Assembly: GCA_965247975.1 (NCBI GenBank)
Contig: OZ252050.1
Span: 2,666,001 to 2,730,000, forward strand
DNA from: Taishania sp965247975
GTDB lineage: Bacteria > Bacteroidota > Bacteroidia > Flavobacteriales_D > Crocinitomicaceae
Reading direction: 5' to 3'
DNA length: 64,000 nt
Shown here: positions 52,245 through 61,238 of the stretch, in pieces
Position numbering within the stretch: the stretch's first letter is position 1
How the letters are laid out: each line of letters starts with the position of its first letter
Position numbers and translations under genes: made by a program
The notes under the pieces: generated by a model
The model's input: the letters and a program-made list of their open reading frames with translations, nothing else
Databases searched by the model: none
What the model was told of the DNA's origin: nothing

Positions 52245-53558
52245 TTAATACTCTTCCTCTATCGGAATTGCTTCGCCTTTCATAAAAGCTTCAAATGCTC
52301 CAACTGGAGCAAAATCTATATTTATTGTAGTGTAATCGCCCTTAGTTCGCCACAGGCGAACACTATCTTTTCCTTTTTTCTCCAACCATTCTTTTGTAAC
52401 TAACTTTCTTTCTTTCAAACCCAAAACATCCATTAATAACCATTGTCCTAATGCCGATTGTCCATATCGTTTGCCATTTTCATCCCTTTCTGTATTGCTC
52501 CCGGATTGCAGTGCCTTCATATTACTTTGTGTAACTAAAGAGGGAATCTTCTTACCATTTGGTAGTTGCAAATAAAATCGAATTTCCGGTTTTTTTTCAC
52601 TACTTCCCTTGTACGATTTTTGCTCTTCTTCGAACTTAAATATGTCTTTAGTAAAAAAATTAGGGTGCTTCTTATGAAATTCTCTAGGAATCGGAATATA
52701 AACTTCGTTTAATGGTCTAAGAGTTTCACTTCCTTTGCTTTTTGGAGCAGCATTCCAAGCATTTAGTCCTGAACTTTCCTTAACTTCATTTGATTGATAA
52801 GAGTACAATGGAAGATAAACTTCTATGTAATCGTTTGTGGCTACTTTTACTTTATCTACAAAATTAAAATACGCTTCGAGCAAAAAAGAAAATGGATCTT
52901 CAATTATCTGAATATCAAACTGGTGCAGTATTAATGCGTCTTTTTTTGAATGTTCAAATTTTTGATGTATTTGAGAGTCTCCAAAAGTATATTTATATTC
53001 CTTCAATCCATCTGACCAAAAAAGAGCAGTAGGTGTTTTATCGCATTTTGTTAGCTTATTCAAATCAATTAGTGGATATGCGCACTCGTTAATTACAAAA
53101 CGACCATCATCACGAGTTACATAATGATAAATATTTTTATCTTCCGACAGCCCCAAACGCTTGTAATCGCTTTTCATTCGTTCATTTTTGATCTCAGAAA
53201 TTTTGATTGCAAGTTCTTCAATATCATTATTATTCTCGAAAACCTGGTTTATTTCTTTTTGGTATCTTTTAAGTTGCATTACTTTTTGATAAGAAGGTTT
53301 GCTATGCATCCAGGTTTTCAAACCTATTCCAATTCTTTCATCGCCAAAAATTGAAACAACATCATGTGGGGTGTTTCCTATATCAGCATTTTGACCGTTA
53401 AAAATTTTGGCAAAAACTGTTTCTTGAAATTTAGAATCAAGATACGGTATCATATCCCCTTGCTTTTGTCTAAATAAATTAGATAATGCACCATAAACTT
53501 GCAAAAACTTCACGTATTCGCCCCTTTGCTCTTTCGAATATCGCTCCCAAATACTCAT
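52245..53558 (-). CDS. Putative type II restriction endonuclease
   Basis: A 437-residue protein. The N-terminal part has NADIGNTPHDVVSIFGDER followed by IGIGLKTWM, a plausible but incomplete D...xxK nuclease core in which the Asp/Glu two residues before Lys is replaced by Gly. The C-terminal part (about 265-400) contains EVYIPIPREFHKKHPNFF, RFYLQLPNGKKIPSL and ALGQWLLMDVLGL, which resemble the B3-like DNA-recognition domain of NgoFVII-type restriction enzymes; this comparison is from memory. It lies 11 nt downstream of the 105-residue ORF and next to a cytosine methyltransferase, which strongly supports a restriction role. Confidence 0.65.
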   Translation of the reverse strand: MSIWERYSKEQRGEYVKFLQVYGALSNLFRQKQGDMIPYLDSKFQETVFAKIFNGQNADIGNTPHDVVSIFGDERIGIGLKTWMHSKPSYQKVMQLKRYQKEINQVFENNNDIEELAIKISEIKNERMKSDYKRLGLSEDKNIYHYVTRDDGRFVINECAYPLIDLNKLTKCDKTPTALFWSDGLKEYKYTFGDSQIHQKFEHSKKDALILHQFDIQIIEDPFSFLLEAYFNFVDKVKVATNDYIEVYLPLYSYQSNEVKESSGLNAWNAAPKSKGSETLRPLNEVYIPIPREFHKKHPNFFTKDIFKFEEEQKSYKGSSEKKPEIRFYLQLPNGKKIPSLVTQSNMKALQSGSNTERDENGKRYGQSALGQWLLMDVLGLKERKLVTKEWLEKKGKDSVRLWRTKGDYTTINIDFAPVGAFEAFMKGEAIPIEEEY

Positions 53559-53569
53559 TTTAATAAGAT

Positions 53570-53887
53570 TTAGTTAATTGTTTTTGCTAAATGAAATATG
53601 TTCCCTTTTTCATCAGTCATTATTTCCAACTTTGTTGAATAAACTTTTGGTTTTGTTTTTTTTATTGAATCGAAGAACTCCTTCACGACAGAAGATTCAA
53701 GATTAGATAAATAATCATTAAATCTAGATGAATCTCTCTCAGTCTCAATTTGAGGACAATATCCATTATGATTGCAAGCAATGTCATATTGGTTTCCCTT
53801 TTTATCCTTAATTCTTATCGCATAAACGTTTTTTGGATAAGAGTCATATTTAAGACGGTAGTCCAAATTTAAAATATCTGTATTCAT
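53570..53887 (-). CDS. Small protein of the restriction-modification island
   Basis: A 105-residue soluble protein with no recognised domain. Visible traits are a Tyr/Lys-rich beta-like N-terminus (LNLDYRLKYDSYPKNVYAIR), two cysteines (IACNHNGYCPQ) and a final beta-hairpin-like segment (TKLEIMTDEKGNIFHLAKTI). It overlaps the methyltransferase stop by 4 bp (ATGA) and precedes the putative nuclease by 11 nt. Position suggests a subunit or controller of the system, but it lacks an evident helix-turn-helix, so the classic C-protein role is doubtful. Confidence 0.6.
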   Translation of the reverse strand: MNTDILNLDYRLKYDSYPKNVYAIRIKDKKGNQYDIACNHNGYCPQIETERDSSRFNDYLSNLESSVVKEFFDSIKKTKPKVYSTKLEIMTDEKGNIFHLAKTIN

Positions 53888-55110
53888 AATACTTTAATTA
53901 TTTCTTCACTTATTTTTTCAATCAATGGAGCAGTAACTGAATTGCCTGCCTGCATGTAGAGTTTACTGTCAGCAACTGGAGGCAAGATGTATTTGTCCAT
54001 TGGGTATCCCTGAAATGCGAAACATTCCTTTGGAGTAAGCTTTCTAATCCCAAAGTCATCTTTTATTAAAGGAACATTGTGTCCCCCTGCTCCCATATTG
54101 GCCGTTAATGTTGGGCAGACATTACTTTTGTTCTCTCGAACATAGACTCTTCTCCATTGATAAACGGTATCTTTTTTCGTAATATTTCTCTCAAGTTCAG
54201 GATAATATGGGTGTGTTTTAGAATAATAGTATTTATTATCTTGCTTTCCTTGTTCCAGAAAATCATGAATATTTTTTGTGAGTTTTAATTTATTTGGAAA
54301 CTTAAATTTACCATAGTTCTTAACTTGTAAAGGATCAAAAGCCACAATAAAAATTCTCTCTCTATTTTGAGGGACATTTGCATGAATCATGGAATTCAAA
54401 ACCTTAAAATAAACTTTATAGCCCAATTTTTTTTCCAAAATCTCAATGATAATTTTAAAGGTATTTCCACCATCATGAGATACTAAATTTTTAACATTCT
54501 CCAAAAACACAACCTTGGGTCTATGTTTCTCTACAATTTGTTCTATATCAAAAAACAATGTCCCTCTTGTATCAGAAAATCCTTTTTGAAGACCTGCAAT
54601 TGAAAACGCTTGACAGGGAAAGCCTGCGCAAAGAACTTCAAAATCCTTGGGTATATAATTTTTAATTCGATCGCTTGTTATATCACCAAAAGGAATCTCA
54701 CCAAAATTTTCTCGGTAAGTCTTTTTAGCATCCTTATTCCATTCGCTAGTAAAAACACATTTACCCCCAACATTTTGCATAGCTAGTCTAAATCCTCCAA
54801 TTCCAGCAAATAAATCAATAAACTTAAATGTGTGATTTTTAGGCGTTGGGAAAGGGACATTCTCCATTTCAAATAAAAACTGTTGTAATGCTTCTTCTTT
54901 AACAATTGGTACTTCAAATTGTGTTTTGTATTCTACATAACTCTTAAGAATATCTAAAGCTTCATCTTTATAATTTTCGGAAGCGATATTATCAATGTTA
55001 TGTAAATAGTGCGTTAAAACGGCTTTTTCTTCATTAAAAGGTTCAACAAGTCTAATCAAATAATTTTTATCATCAAATTCTTCAATACTTATCTTCTCCT
55101 TTATTAACAT
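53884..55110 (-). CDS. DNA (cytosine-5-)-methyltransferase
   Basis: 408 residues from the ATG at 55110. All main C5-methyltransferase motifs are present: motif I FIDLFAGIGGFRLAM (after an unusual ~100-residue N-terminal extension), motif IV GFPCQAFSIAG with the catalytic Cys, VVFLENVKNLV (ENV), QNRERIFIVAF (VIII), and RKLTPKECFAFQGYP with YMQAGNSVTAPLIEKI at the C-terminus. The target-recognition region includes QWRRVYVRENKSNVCPTL. The recognition sequence cannot be read from this. It protects host DNA from the putative nuclease encoded downstream. Confidence 0.93.
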   Translation of the reverse strand: MLIKEKISIEEFDDKNYLIRLVEPFNEEKAVLTHYLHNIDNIASENYKDEALDILKSYVEYKTQFEVPIVKEEALQQFLFEMENVPFPTPKNHTFKFIDLFAGIGGFRLAMQNVGGKCVFTSEWNKDAKKTYRENFGEIPFGDITSDRIKNYIPKDFEVLCAGFPCQAFSIAGLQKGFSDTRGTLFFDIEQIVEKHRPKVVFLENVKNLVSHDGGNTFKIIIEILEKKLGYKVYFKVLNSMIHANVPQNRERIFIVAFDPLQVKNYGKFKFPNKLKLTKNIHDFLEQGKQDNKYYYSKTHPYYPELERNITKKDTVYQWRRVYVRENKSNVCPTLTANMGAGGHNVPLIKDDFGIRKLTPKECFAFQGYPMDKYILPPVADSKLYMQAGNSVTAPLIEKISEEIIKVL

Positions 55111-55239
55111 AATCAATTTTTCTAATTTAAAAGTTGCAAGTTACGAAAATGAGTCGAAAACCTTAATTCCTTAAAGCGGGAATTTCAATATTAATGTTAA
55201 AAAGATGCAATTATAAAGGAATAGTCGCTATCAATTTCC

Positions 55240-56181
55240 TCAATCCCAATTTACCTTCGGATAGTTTTTCTTCAATGCCTCTACCCTTTCTTGGGTTGAT
55301 TTCAAATGTTTTTTGTGCGATTCGCTTTCTGGAAATAAACTGGAATGGTTCAACGACGAATGGACATCGGCAACTTGTTGGTTCAATTGAATGGTTTCTT
55401 CCGCAAAATACGTTTCGCTAAATTTCTCCCAAACAAATTTAATGGCCTCCTCTGACGGATGAACTAGGTCAGCTTTGAAAAAACGATGATCTCGCAACAC
55501 ATCAATTACCAATTCATAGGAAGGGAAATAATGTGTGTTTTCTTCAATACATAAACGTTGAACCGTTTCAATCAACCGTGATTTTGAGAGGTTATTTTCA
55601 ATCAATCCATCGCGTACATGACGCACAGGACTCACAGTAAAAATAAATTGTAAGTTGGGATTTAGTGAGCGAAGCTTGTCCATCGTCAACAACCAATCTT
55701 GGGTCATCTCGTAACTGGACGATAACACTTTTTGAAACATCGAACTCGACATTTTGTGACAATTGGCCACTAATTCTTGTGTCTCATTCATTTCATAGCC
55801 CCAAGCCGTACCAAACGTGACAATCAAAACCTTTGCATTTTGAATTTGGTAAATCAATTGATTGCGAATTGCTTCGAGTCGTTCAGCTAACGCATTTTCA
55901 GAATACCCGAAAATAGACGAACTCGCATGCCATGAAAAAAATAAATCTTCTCGTTGAAAAATACCTTCTTCCCCATTTTCTTCAAAAAGACGCAAGAAAT
56001 TGTATGCCAAAACAGTAGGATGAAAGATGGTTCCATACGGATTTCCAACCGCATGATGTCCTGAGTTTTTAAAATGGGTCAAAATTTCGTCTGAAAAACA
56101 ACTTCCGAGCAATAAAATCGCATCTCCATGTTCAATCTGAAATGGCGCTTTTGTAATTGAAAAATCGAGTTGAAATTTCAT
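55240..56181 (-). CDS. GSCFA domain protein
   Basis: A 313-residue protein of the GSCFA family, named for the N-terminal motif seen here as LLLGSCFSDEILTHF, with NPYGTIFHP, SWHASSSIFG, FGTAWGY and TVSPVRHVRDG following. The fold is SGNH/GDSL-hydrolase-like: Ser in GSCFS, and a late D-x-x-H in ADLVHPSEEAIKF. No signal peptide. The substrate is unknown. Its start overlaps the recN stop by one base, closing the bamD-rpoZ-coaBC-DUF4835-recN operon. Confidence 0.85.
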   Translation of the reverse strand: MKFQLDFSITKAPFQIEHGDAILLLGSCFSDEILTHFKNSGHHAVGNPYGTIFHPTVLAYNFLRLFEENGEEGIFQREDLFFSWHASSSIFGYSENALAERLEAIRNQLIYQIQNAKVLIVTFGTAWGYEMNETQELVANCHKMSSSMFQKVLSSSYEMTQDWLLTMDKLRSLNPNLQFIFTVSPVRHVRDGLIENNLSKSRLIETVQRLCIEENTHYFPSYELVIDVLRDHRFFKADLVHPSEEAIKFVWEKFSETYFAEETIQLNQQVADVHSSLNHSSLFPESESHKKHLKSTQERVEALKKNYPKVNWD

Positions 56182-57830
56182 TAATTCATCAATGCTTTTG
56201 CATTTGAAATGGCTGCATCGGTAATTTGTTCGCCACTCATCAATCGCGCAATTTCTTCTACTCGTTCATTAGCATTGAGCGAAATAATTTGCGTTTGGGT
56301 ATAATCGCCTTGCAATTGTTTTAACACTTTGAAATGATTTCTTGCTTTCGCTGCCACCTGCGGTAAATGGGAAATGGCTATCAATTGCATGTTTTCACCC
56401 ATCGCATGCAACAACGTTCCAATTTTTTGGGCAACATCGCCTGAAACACCTGTATCAATCTCATCGAAGAAAACCGTTGGCATGTGTTGTTTTTCTGAAA
56501 TCATCTTTTGCAACGCAAGCATGACGCGCGAAAGTTCTCCGCCGCTCGCCGCATTTTCAATCGGAACTGTTGGAACACCTTTGTTTGCAGAGAACAACAA
56601 CTCTATCTTCGAATTCCCTTGGGCATTTAGCTGATCTGATGCCGTGAGGTTAAACTCCAATTCTGTATCAGGTAATTTTAGAGAACCCAACAATTCCTTT
56701 AGTTTCTTCTCAACTTTGGGCGCTTCAGACATACGTAATGCATGCAATGCTTGGGCTTTTTCGTTGGTTTCTTTCTCCAATTTCTCAATCCTGGATGTCA
56801 ATCCATTCAATTGCTCTGTCATTTCATCCGTTGAAAGCAGTGACTTAGACAATTCTTGAAATAGTTCCAACAAAGCATTTTGATCGCTCAATTTATGTTT
56901 CGTCAACACGCGATTGTAATCATCCAATTGCTTTTCCAATTCCAATTTATGCGCTGGATCCGCATCAATCTCCATCAATTGATCGGTCGCCGCTTCATCC
57001 ATGTCTTTCAATTCGATGATGACCGCATTCAAGCGTTGCTCCAACTCGGAAAAAGAAGCATCTAATTTTACTGATTTTTGAACGATTGATTTTAACTCAA
57101 CCAAGCGATCTAAAATACCATTTTCAGCACCTAAATCTTGTTGTATCCGTGCAAAAACAAATTTGATTTCATCCGAATTTTGAATGCGATTCAATTCATT
57201 TTCGATGGACTCGTAATTTAATGTTGAAAGTTGCAAAGTCTCTAACTCAGAACATTGAAATGCATTGTAATCACTTTCTTTAAGCGCATCCGCTAGTTTG
57301 GAATTCAATTGATTGTACTCAGATTGTGTACTTTTCAATTCACTGTAAGATCGCTGAAAATCGCTCTTTTTGTTTTCAAGTCCAAGCAAAACATCTAAGG
57401 TATCAAGTTGATATTCTTTGCTTTTTAAATCTAAGGTATTGTATTGAGAATGAATGCTTACCAATTGCTGAGAAAATTCTTTCAGTGTATTTAACTGAAC
57501 CGGAATATCGTTGATAAATGCTCGAGATCTGTCTTGCGAAGAAATCTCACGCCGCACGATGGTAATTTCATGCCCATCCAAATCGTTTAACTCGAAAAAG
57601 GAAGCAAATCGTTTTAAATCTATTTGAAATTCGGCTTCTACAATGGCTTTGTCACTTTTTGGACCAATGACTTTGAAATCGGCACGCTCGCCAAGAATTA
57701 AATTCAGCGCATTTAATAAAATGGATTTTCCAGAACCTGTTTCTCCTGTAATTACTGTATATCCAACTTGAAAATCAAGCTTTACTTCGCTCAAGAGAGC
57801 AAAATTTTGAATGAATATACTTTGGAGCAT
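56181..57830 (-). CDS. recN: DNA repair protein RecN
   Basis: A 549-residue SMC-like ATPase that helps repair double-strand breaks. The Walker A ITGETGSGKSILLNALNLIL is at about residues 29-48, central coiled coils span about 150-380, the ABC signature lies in ENAASGGELSRVMLALQKM, and Walker B is MPTVFFDEIDTGVSGDVA. Complete. It overlaps both neighbours by a base, indicating tight operon organisation. Confidence 0.96.
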   Translation of the reverse strand: MLQSIFIQNFALLSEVKLDFQVGYTVITGETGSGKSILLNALNLILGERADFKVIGPKSDKAIVEAEFQIDLKRFASFFELNDLDGHEITIVRREISSQDRSRAFINDIPVQLNTLKEFSQQLVSIHSQYNTLDLKSKEYQLDTLDVLLGLENKKSDFQRSYSELKSTQSEYNQLNSKLADALKESDYNAFQCSELETLQLSTLNYESIENELNRIQNSDEIKFVFARIQQDLGAENGILDRLVELKSIVQKSVKLDASFSELEQRLNAVIIELKDMDEAATDQLMEIDADPAHKLELEKQLDDYNRVLTKHKLSDQNALLELFQELSKSLLSTDEMTEQLNGLTSRIEKLEKETNEKAQALHALRMSEAPKVEKKLKELLGSLKLPDTELEFNLTASDQLNAQGNSKIELLFSANKGVPTVPIENAASGGELSRVMLALQKMISEKQHMPTVFFDEIDTGVSGDVAQKIGTLLHAMGENMQLIAISHLPQVAAKARNHFKVLKQLQGDYTQTQIISLNANERVEEIARLMSGEQITDAAISNAKALMN

Positions 57831-58744
57831 TATTTAAGAATTTCTTCGTATTTCGTTGAATTAGCTGGATCTAATTTAATCAATAAATTCACGATTTTTG
57901 CCTTCTCTGGTTGCTCTGCATCCGAAAAAAGTTGTTTGAGTTCTGGTTGTTTTGTTTGACAAAAATTCACCAAATTAATGTATCCTGGTCGCACAGCCAC
58001 CACTTTCATTAACAAATTAAGGGCATTGTAAATTGCCTCTCGACCTGCTTGCTTATTGCTGTACAGTTGGTCTATTCCATTACGGTGATAATCATAAAAA
58101 CAAGTGCGAAGTGGATCAAATAATTGATGTAATGCATTATCAACCAGCCAATAACGATTATTTTTATTTCCTGATTCGTTTGTCCCCCATCCTGGTGCAC
58201 CTGAACTTTGGGCATTCATAACAACGTTTTGAGCTTCTGTAAAATACTGTTGACCACCTTTTGGTGAAAAAGAATCGTAATCCAACGCTAAAATATAGTA
58301 AGCGTAAAAAGCTAAAATTGATGTCAAATTGTCGCGGTACTGATTTGGTGCATAAACCAAAAGCGCATTTCTACTATAATTGAAACTGATTTTATCGTCT
58401 TGAAAATTAAAAAGCAATGAATTATAGGTGGAATTAAATCCTGGACGCGAGCATTGAACCTGCAAGCTTCCTTCATACGTTCCTGATTGAGGAATACTTT
58501 CAATTTGTAATTGCAACTGACAATTAATACGCTCTTCAATGGTGAAATTATCTTTCGTCCATTTTGTGTTGTTCATGATCTCAAAAATGGAATTTTCCAT
58601 TTGTTTGATGATTTCTTCTTCCACAGAAGTTACAACCATGTTATTTCGATTGATAATGATCGAAACTTGACAATTTAACTCTTGACCAAAAAGGTTTTGA
58701 GTCACTAAAATAGTGCTAAGAAAAAAAAGTACTAAGTGTTTCAT
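57830..58744 (-). CDS. DUF4835 protein (linked to type IX secretion)
   Basis: A 304-residue protein with signal peptide MKHLVLFFLSTILVTQNLFG. The mature part fits the Bacteroidota DUF4835 family: QELNCQVSIIINRNN, INCQLQLQIESIPQSGTYEG, LQVQCSRPGFNSTYNS, FYAYYILALDYDSFSPKGG and DLVNF-like YINLVNFCQTKQPE. I recall that this family has been called PorD and tied to type IX secretion; treat that as unverified. T9SS cargo proteins occur elsewhere in the window. It overlaps coaBC by 4 bp and recN by one. Confidence 0.8.
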   Translation of the reverse strand: MKHLVLFFLSTILVTQNLFGQELNCQVSIIINRNNMVVTSVEEEIIKQMENSIFEIMNNTKWTKDNFTIEERINCQLQLQIESIPQSGTYEGSLQVQCSRPGFNSTYNSLLFNFQDDKISFNYSRNALLVYAPNQYRDNLTSILAFYAYYILALDYDSFSPKGGQQYFTEAQNVVMNAQSSGAPGWGTNESGNKNNRYWLVDNALHQLFDPLRTCFYDYHRNGIDQLYSNKQAGREAIYNALNLLMKVVAVRPGYINLVNFCQTKQPELKQLFSDAEQPEKAKIVNLLIKLDPANSTKYEEILK

Positions 58745-59937
58745 TTTTTGAACGTTATGAAATAATCGACAATGTCAGCAGCCACTTCGGGCTTATGCTT
58801 TAACTCAAAACTAAGCAAATTATTGTGAATATCAAGTATAGAAATTTTATTCGTGTCGACACCAAAACCTGCACCTTGATCTTCCAAGGTATTAAGTACA
58901 ATAAAGTCCAGATTCTTGCGCGCTAATTTGCTTTTGCCATTTTCTAAAAGATCATTTGTTTCAAGTGCAAAACCAACTAAAATTTGCTTATCTGTTTTGT
59001 TTTCTCCCGCCCAAGCAAGGATGTCTTTGTTTTTAACCAATTCAATGCTTAAATCGGCATCTGTTTTCTTGATCTTTTGATTTGCTATTGATTTTGGCTT
59101 GTAATCTGCAACAGCTGCTGAGAAAATTCCTCCATCCATTGATTTCCAATGATTTTCGACAGCTTCGAACATTTGATCGGCTGATTTTACTGAAATCAAA
59201 GTCAGATTTGGGTGCGTAAGTGTCAACTTTGTTGGTCCTGAAATCAAAACAACTTCCGCGCCACGAAGCAACAAATTTTTAGCGATGGCAAATCCCATTT
59301 TTCCGCTAGAATGATTTCCTATAAATCGAACTGGGTCCAAAGCTTCATAGGTTGGTCCAGCCGTAACAAGTACTTTTTTACCTTTTAATTCATCTGTTTG
59401 GACTAAATAATTTTCAATCCAAGTAAAAATTGTTTCAGGCGCTGCCATTCTTCCATCTCCAACCAAACCACTTGCCAATTGTCCGTGTTCCGCTGGAATA
59501 ATACCAACTCCATCTGATTCCAAGGTTTCAAGATTGCGTTTTGTTGCTGGATGCGCATACATATCTAAATCCATAGCTGGTGCAATTAACGTTTTACCTT
59601 TCATCGAAAGATAAGTTGCAAGCACCAAATTATCGCATGAACCTTGGGCCATTTTTGACAACGTGTTTGCTGTAGCTGGAGCAATCACGAAAAGATCTGC
59701 CCAAATTCCGTATTCCACGTGATTTGTCCACTGTCCAGTTGCCTTGTCCCAAAATTCAATACCAACCAGATTTTCAGACAAGGTTGAAACAACCAGAGGA
59801 CTTATAAAATCACAAGAGGCAGGAGTCATTATACATTTGACTTCTGCCCCTTCTTTTTTTAATAATCGTATCAGAAATGCGATTTTGTAAGCCGCAATTC
59901 CTCCAGTAATCCCTAGTAGGATGCGTTTATTTCGCAT
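58741..59937 (-). CDS. coaBC: Phosphopantothenoylcysteine decarboxylase / phosphopantothenate-cysteine ligase
   Basis: 398 residues from the ATG at 59937 (the longer ORF start lacks homology). It catalyses two consecutive steps of coenzyme A synthesis. CoaC half (1-~185): GITGGIAAYKIAFLIR, the active-site His in TNHVEYGIWADLFVIAPAT, and APAMDLDMYAHP, where the usual Asn of PxMNxxM is Asp (a change I believe is common in this phylum). CoaB half: VTAGPTYEALDPVRFIGNHS, SSGKMGFAIA and AAVADYKPKS. The gene is 4 nt downstream of rpoZ. Confidence 0.95.
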   Translation of the reverse strand: MRNKRILLGITGGIAAYKIAFLIRLLKKEGAEVKCIMTPASCDFISPLVVSTLSENLVGIEFWDKATGQWTNHVEYGIWADLFVIAPATANTLSKMAQGSCDNLVLATYLSMKGKTLIAPAMDLDMYAHPATKRNLETLESDGVGIIPAEHGQLASGLVGDGRMAAPETIFTWIENYLVQTDELKGKKVLVTAGPTYEALDPVRFIGNHSSGKMGFAIAKNLLLRGAEVVLISGPTKLTLTHPNLTLISVKSADQMFEAVENHWKSMDGGIFSAAVADYKPKSIANQKIKKTDADLSIELVKNKDILAWAGENKTDKQILVGFALETNDLLENGKSKLARKNLDFIVLNTLEDQGAGFGVDTNKISILDIHNNLLSFELKHKPEVAADIVDYFITFKK

Positions 59938-59941
59938 GATT

Positions 59942-60262
59942 TTATTTTTCTTCTGGGTGACGGATATAGATTTTGTCACTCAACAATTCATCCATCGCCA
60001 TTGCAACTGGTTTTGGAAGTTTCTCATAAAAACGAGAAATTTCAATTTGCTCTCTATTCTCAAAAATCTCTTCCAAATTATCTGTAGAAGAAGCAAATTC
60101 TTGCAATTTTGAAGTTAATTCTTCTTTCAATTCTGAGCTCAATTGGTTTGATCTGCGTGACAAAGCAACAATTGATTCATAAATATTTCCTGTTTTCTCT
60201 TCGATGTGAACTGTGTCACGTGTGATCGTAGATTTTTCGGCAGTACTGTTTTTAAAATTCAT
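59942..60262 (-). CDS. rpoZ: RNA polymerase omega-like subunit
   Basis: A 106-residue protein whose central part, GNIYESIVALSRRSNQLSSE, fits the Bacteroidota form of the RNA polymerase omega/Rpb6 subunit. The rest is helical and acidic (EEIFENREQIEISRFYEKLPKP) and ends MAMDELLSDKIYIRHPEE. Omega promotes polymerase assembly. Context between bamD and coaBC supports the assignment, since this order recurs in the phylum. It overlaps bamD by 4 bp. Confidence 0.85.
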   Translation of the reverse strand: MNFKNSTAEKSTITRDTVHIEEKTGNIYESIVALSRRSNQLSSELKEELTSKLQEFASSTDNLEEIFENREQIEISRFYEKLPKPVAMAMDELLSDKIYIRHPEEK

Positions 60263-61098
60263 TTTTTTGGCTCTTTTTTCTTTTCTTCTTCCAACTTCTG
60301 TTTTTCTTTCTCCATCAAATCACTGATTGATTCAGCCATTTTCTTGTACCTAGAATTTGGAAATTCGTTCACAAAAGTACGATATCTTTCTAAAGTTTCA
60401 ACAGTTCGCTCTAACTTTTTCTCTGGAACGCTATTTTTTGCTAGTAAATAAGAATCATTCACCAGAATAAATGAAACGTCTTCAACGTGTTTCGAAAGCG
60501 GATAATTGCGTTTAAATTCTGCTGCCGCTGTAACTGCTGCTCTGTAATTCTCTGTCTTCGAGTATAACTTTACAGTTTCGAAATCTTTCAACTCCAACTT
60601 ATAGCGCAAACGATCTATAATTCCATTGCACGAATCAACTAAATTTGATTCAGGAAAACGATCAATAAATTGTTGCAAGTAATTGATTCCGACCTCTGTA
60701 TCTGTTTGGTCTAAGGAATGCGTTGGAGAATTATTTACCGAGCACATCGCTGATAAGAAAGTTGCTTCTTCCACCTTCGGACTAAACGGAAAACGATTGG
60801 TAAACTCACCTAAAAAATAACCTCCTAAGTAAAAATCATTTTCCAAATAATATGCTTTTCCAATTCGGAAATAAGCTAATTCGCCTTCAGATTGCTTTGG
60901 AAATCGCTGATACACTTGTTCATACAAACTAATCGAACGTTCGTATTGTTCTTTATCATAAAAATCATTCGCCATTTCGAATTTCGCCTTGTAATCATCT
61001 GACTTCAATACTTTGTTGTATCCGGAACAAGCAGTTTGAATTACCAAAAATCCAAAAAGGGCAATGTAAATGAATGTACGTGAAAATTTCTTTATCAT
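60259..61098 (-). CDS. bamD: Outer-membrane assembly lipoprotein BamD
   Basis: 279 residues from the ATG at 61098 (the TTG at 61107 overlaps the -7 box). The signal MIKKFSRTFIYIALFGFLVIQ ends in TAC, with lipidated Cys about residue 24. The mature domain is built of TPR-like helices: ANDFYDKEQYERSISLYEQV, SEGELAYFRIGKAYYLEND, FTNRFPFSPKVEEA and INYLQQFIDRFPESNLVDSC. It is part of the BAM complex that folds outer-membrane beta barrels. First gene of a six-gene operon. Confidence 0.92.
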   Translation of the reverse strand: MIKKFSRTFIYIALFGFLVIQTACSGYNKVLKSDDYKAKFEMANDFYDKEQYERSISLYEQVYQRFPKQSEGELAYFRIGKAYYLENDFYLGGYFLGEFTNRFPFSPKVEEATFLSAMCSVNNSPTHSLDQTDTEVGINYLQQFIDRFPESNLVDSCNGIIDRLRYKLELKDFETVKLYSKTENYRAAVTAAAEFKRNYPLSKHVEDVSFILVNDSYLLAKNSVPEKKLERTVETLERYRTFVNEFPNSRYKKMAESISDLMEKEKQKLEEEKKKEPKK

Positions 61099-61104
61099 TG
61101 GAAA

Positions 61105-61112
61105 CAAAAGTA
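61105..61112 (-). promoter_or_regulatory. -7 promoter box 6 nt before the bamD ATG
   Basis: Minus-strand TACTTTTG (complement of 61105-61112) ends six nucleotides before the ATG at 61098, predicting a very short or absent leader for the bamD-GSCFA operon. Confidence 0.45.
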
Positions 61113-61165
61113 AAACAAAAAGCGAATGGGAAATGTTAACAAGTATTAATTTAGCTATTGAAACA

Positions 61166-61232
61166 CGACTTCGAGCACCTCAGTCGGCGTTTCATTGAAT
61201 CACTAAGACGACTGAGGCTCTCGAAGCCGTCG
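61166..61232 (-). repeat. Intergenic hairpin repeat, copy C (CTTCGAGAGCCTCAGCC family)
   Basis: Arm 1, CGACTTCGAGCACCTCAGTCG (61166-61186), and arm 2, 61209-61232 (core CGACTGAGGCTCTCGAAG), pair over 16 of 18 central positions around a 22-nt loop. It lies directly downstream of the pdhC stop codon and may serve as a transcript end or stability element. It shares its core with copies A and B. Confidence 0.65.
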
Positions 61233-61238
61233 TCATCA

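Noticed and set aside
52345..52363. Perfect palindrome GTTCGCC-ACA-GGCGAAC
   Set aside because: It lies inside the putative nuclease gene, encodes ordinary residues (VRLW) and has no second copy in the window.
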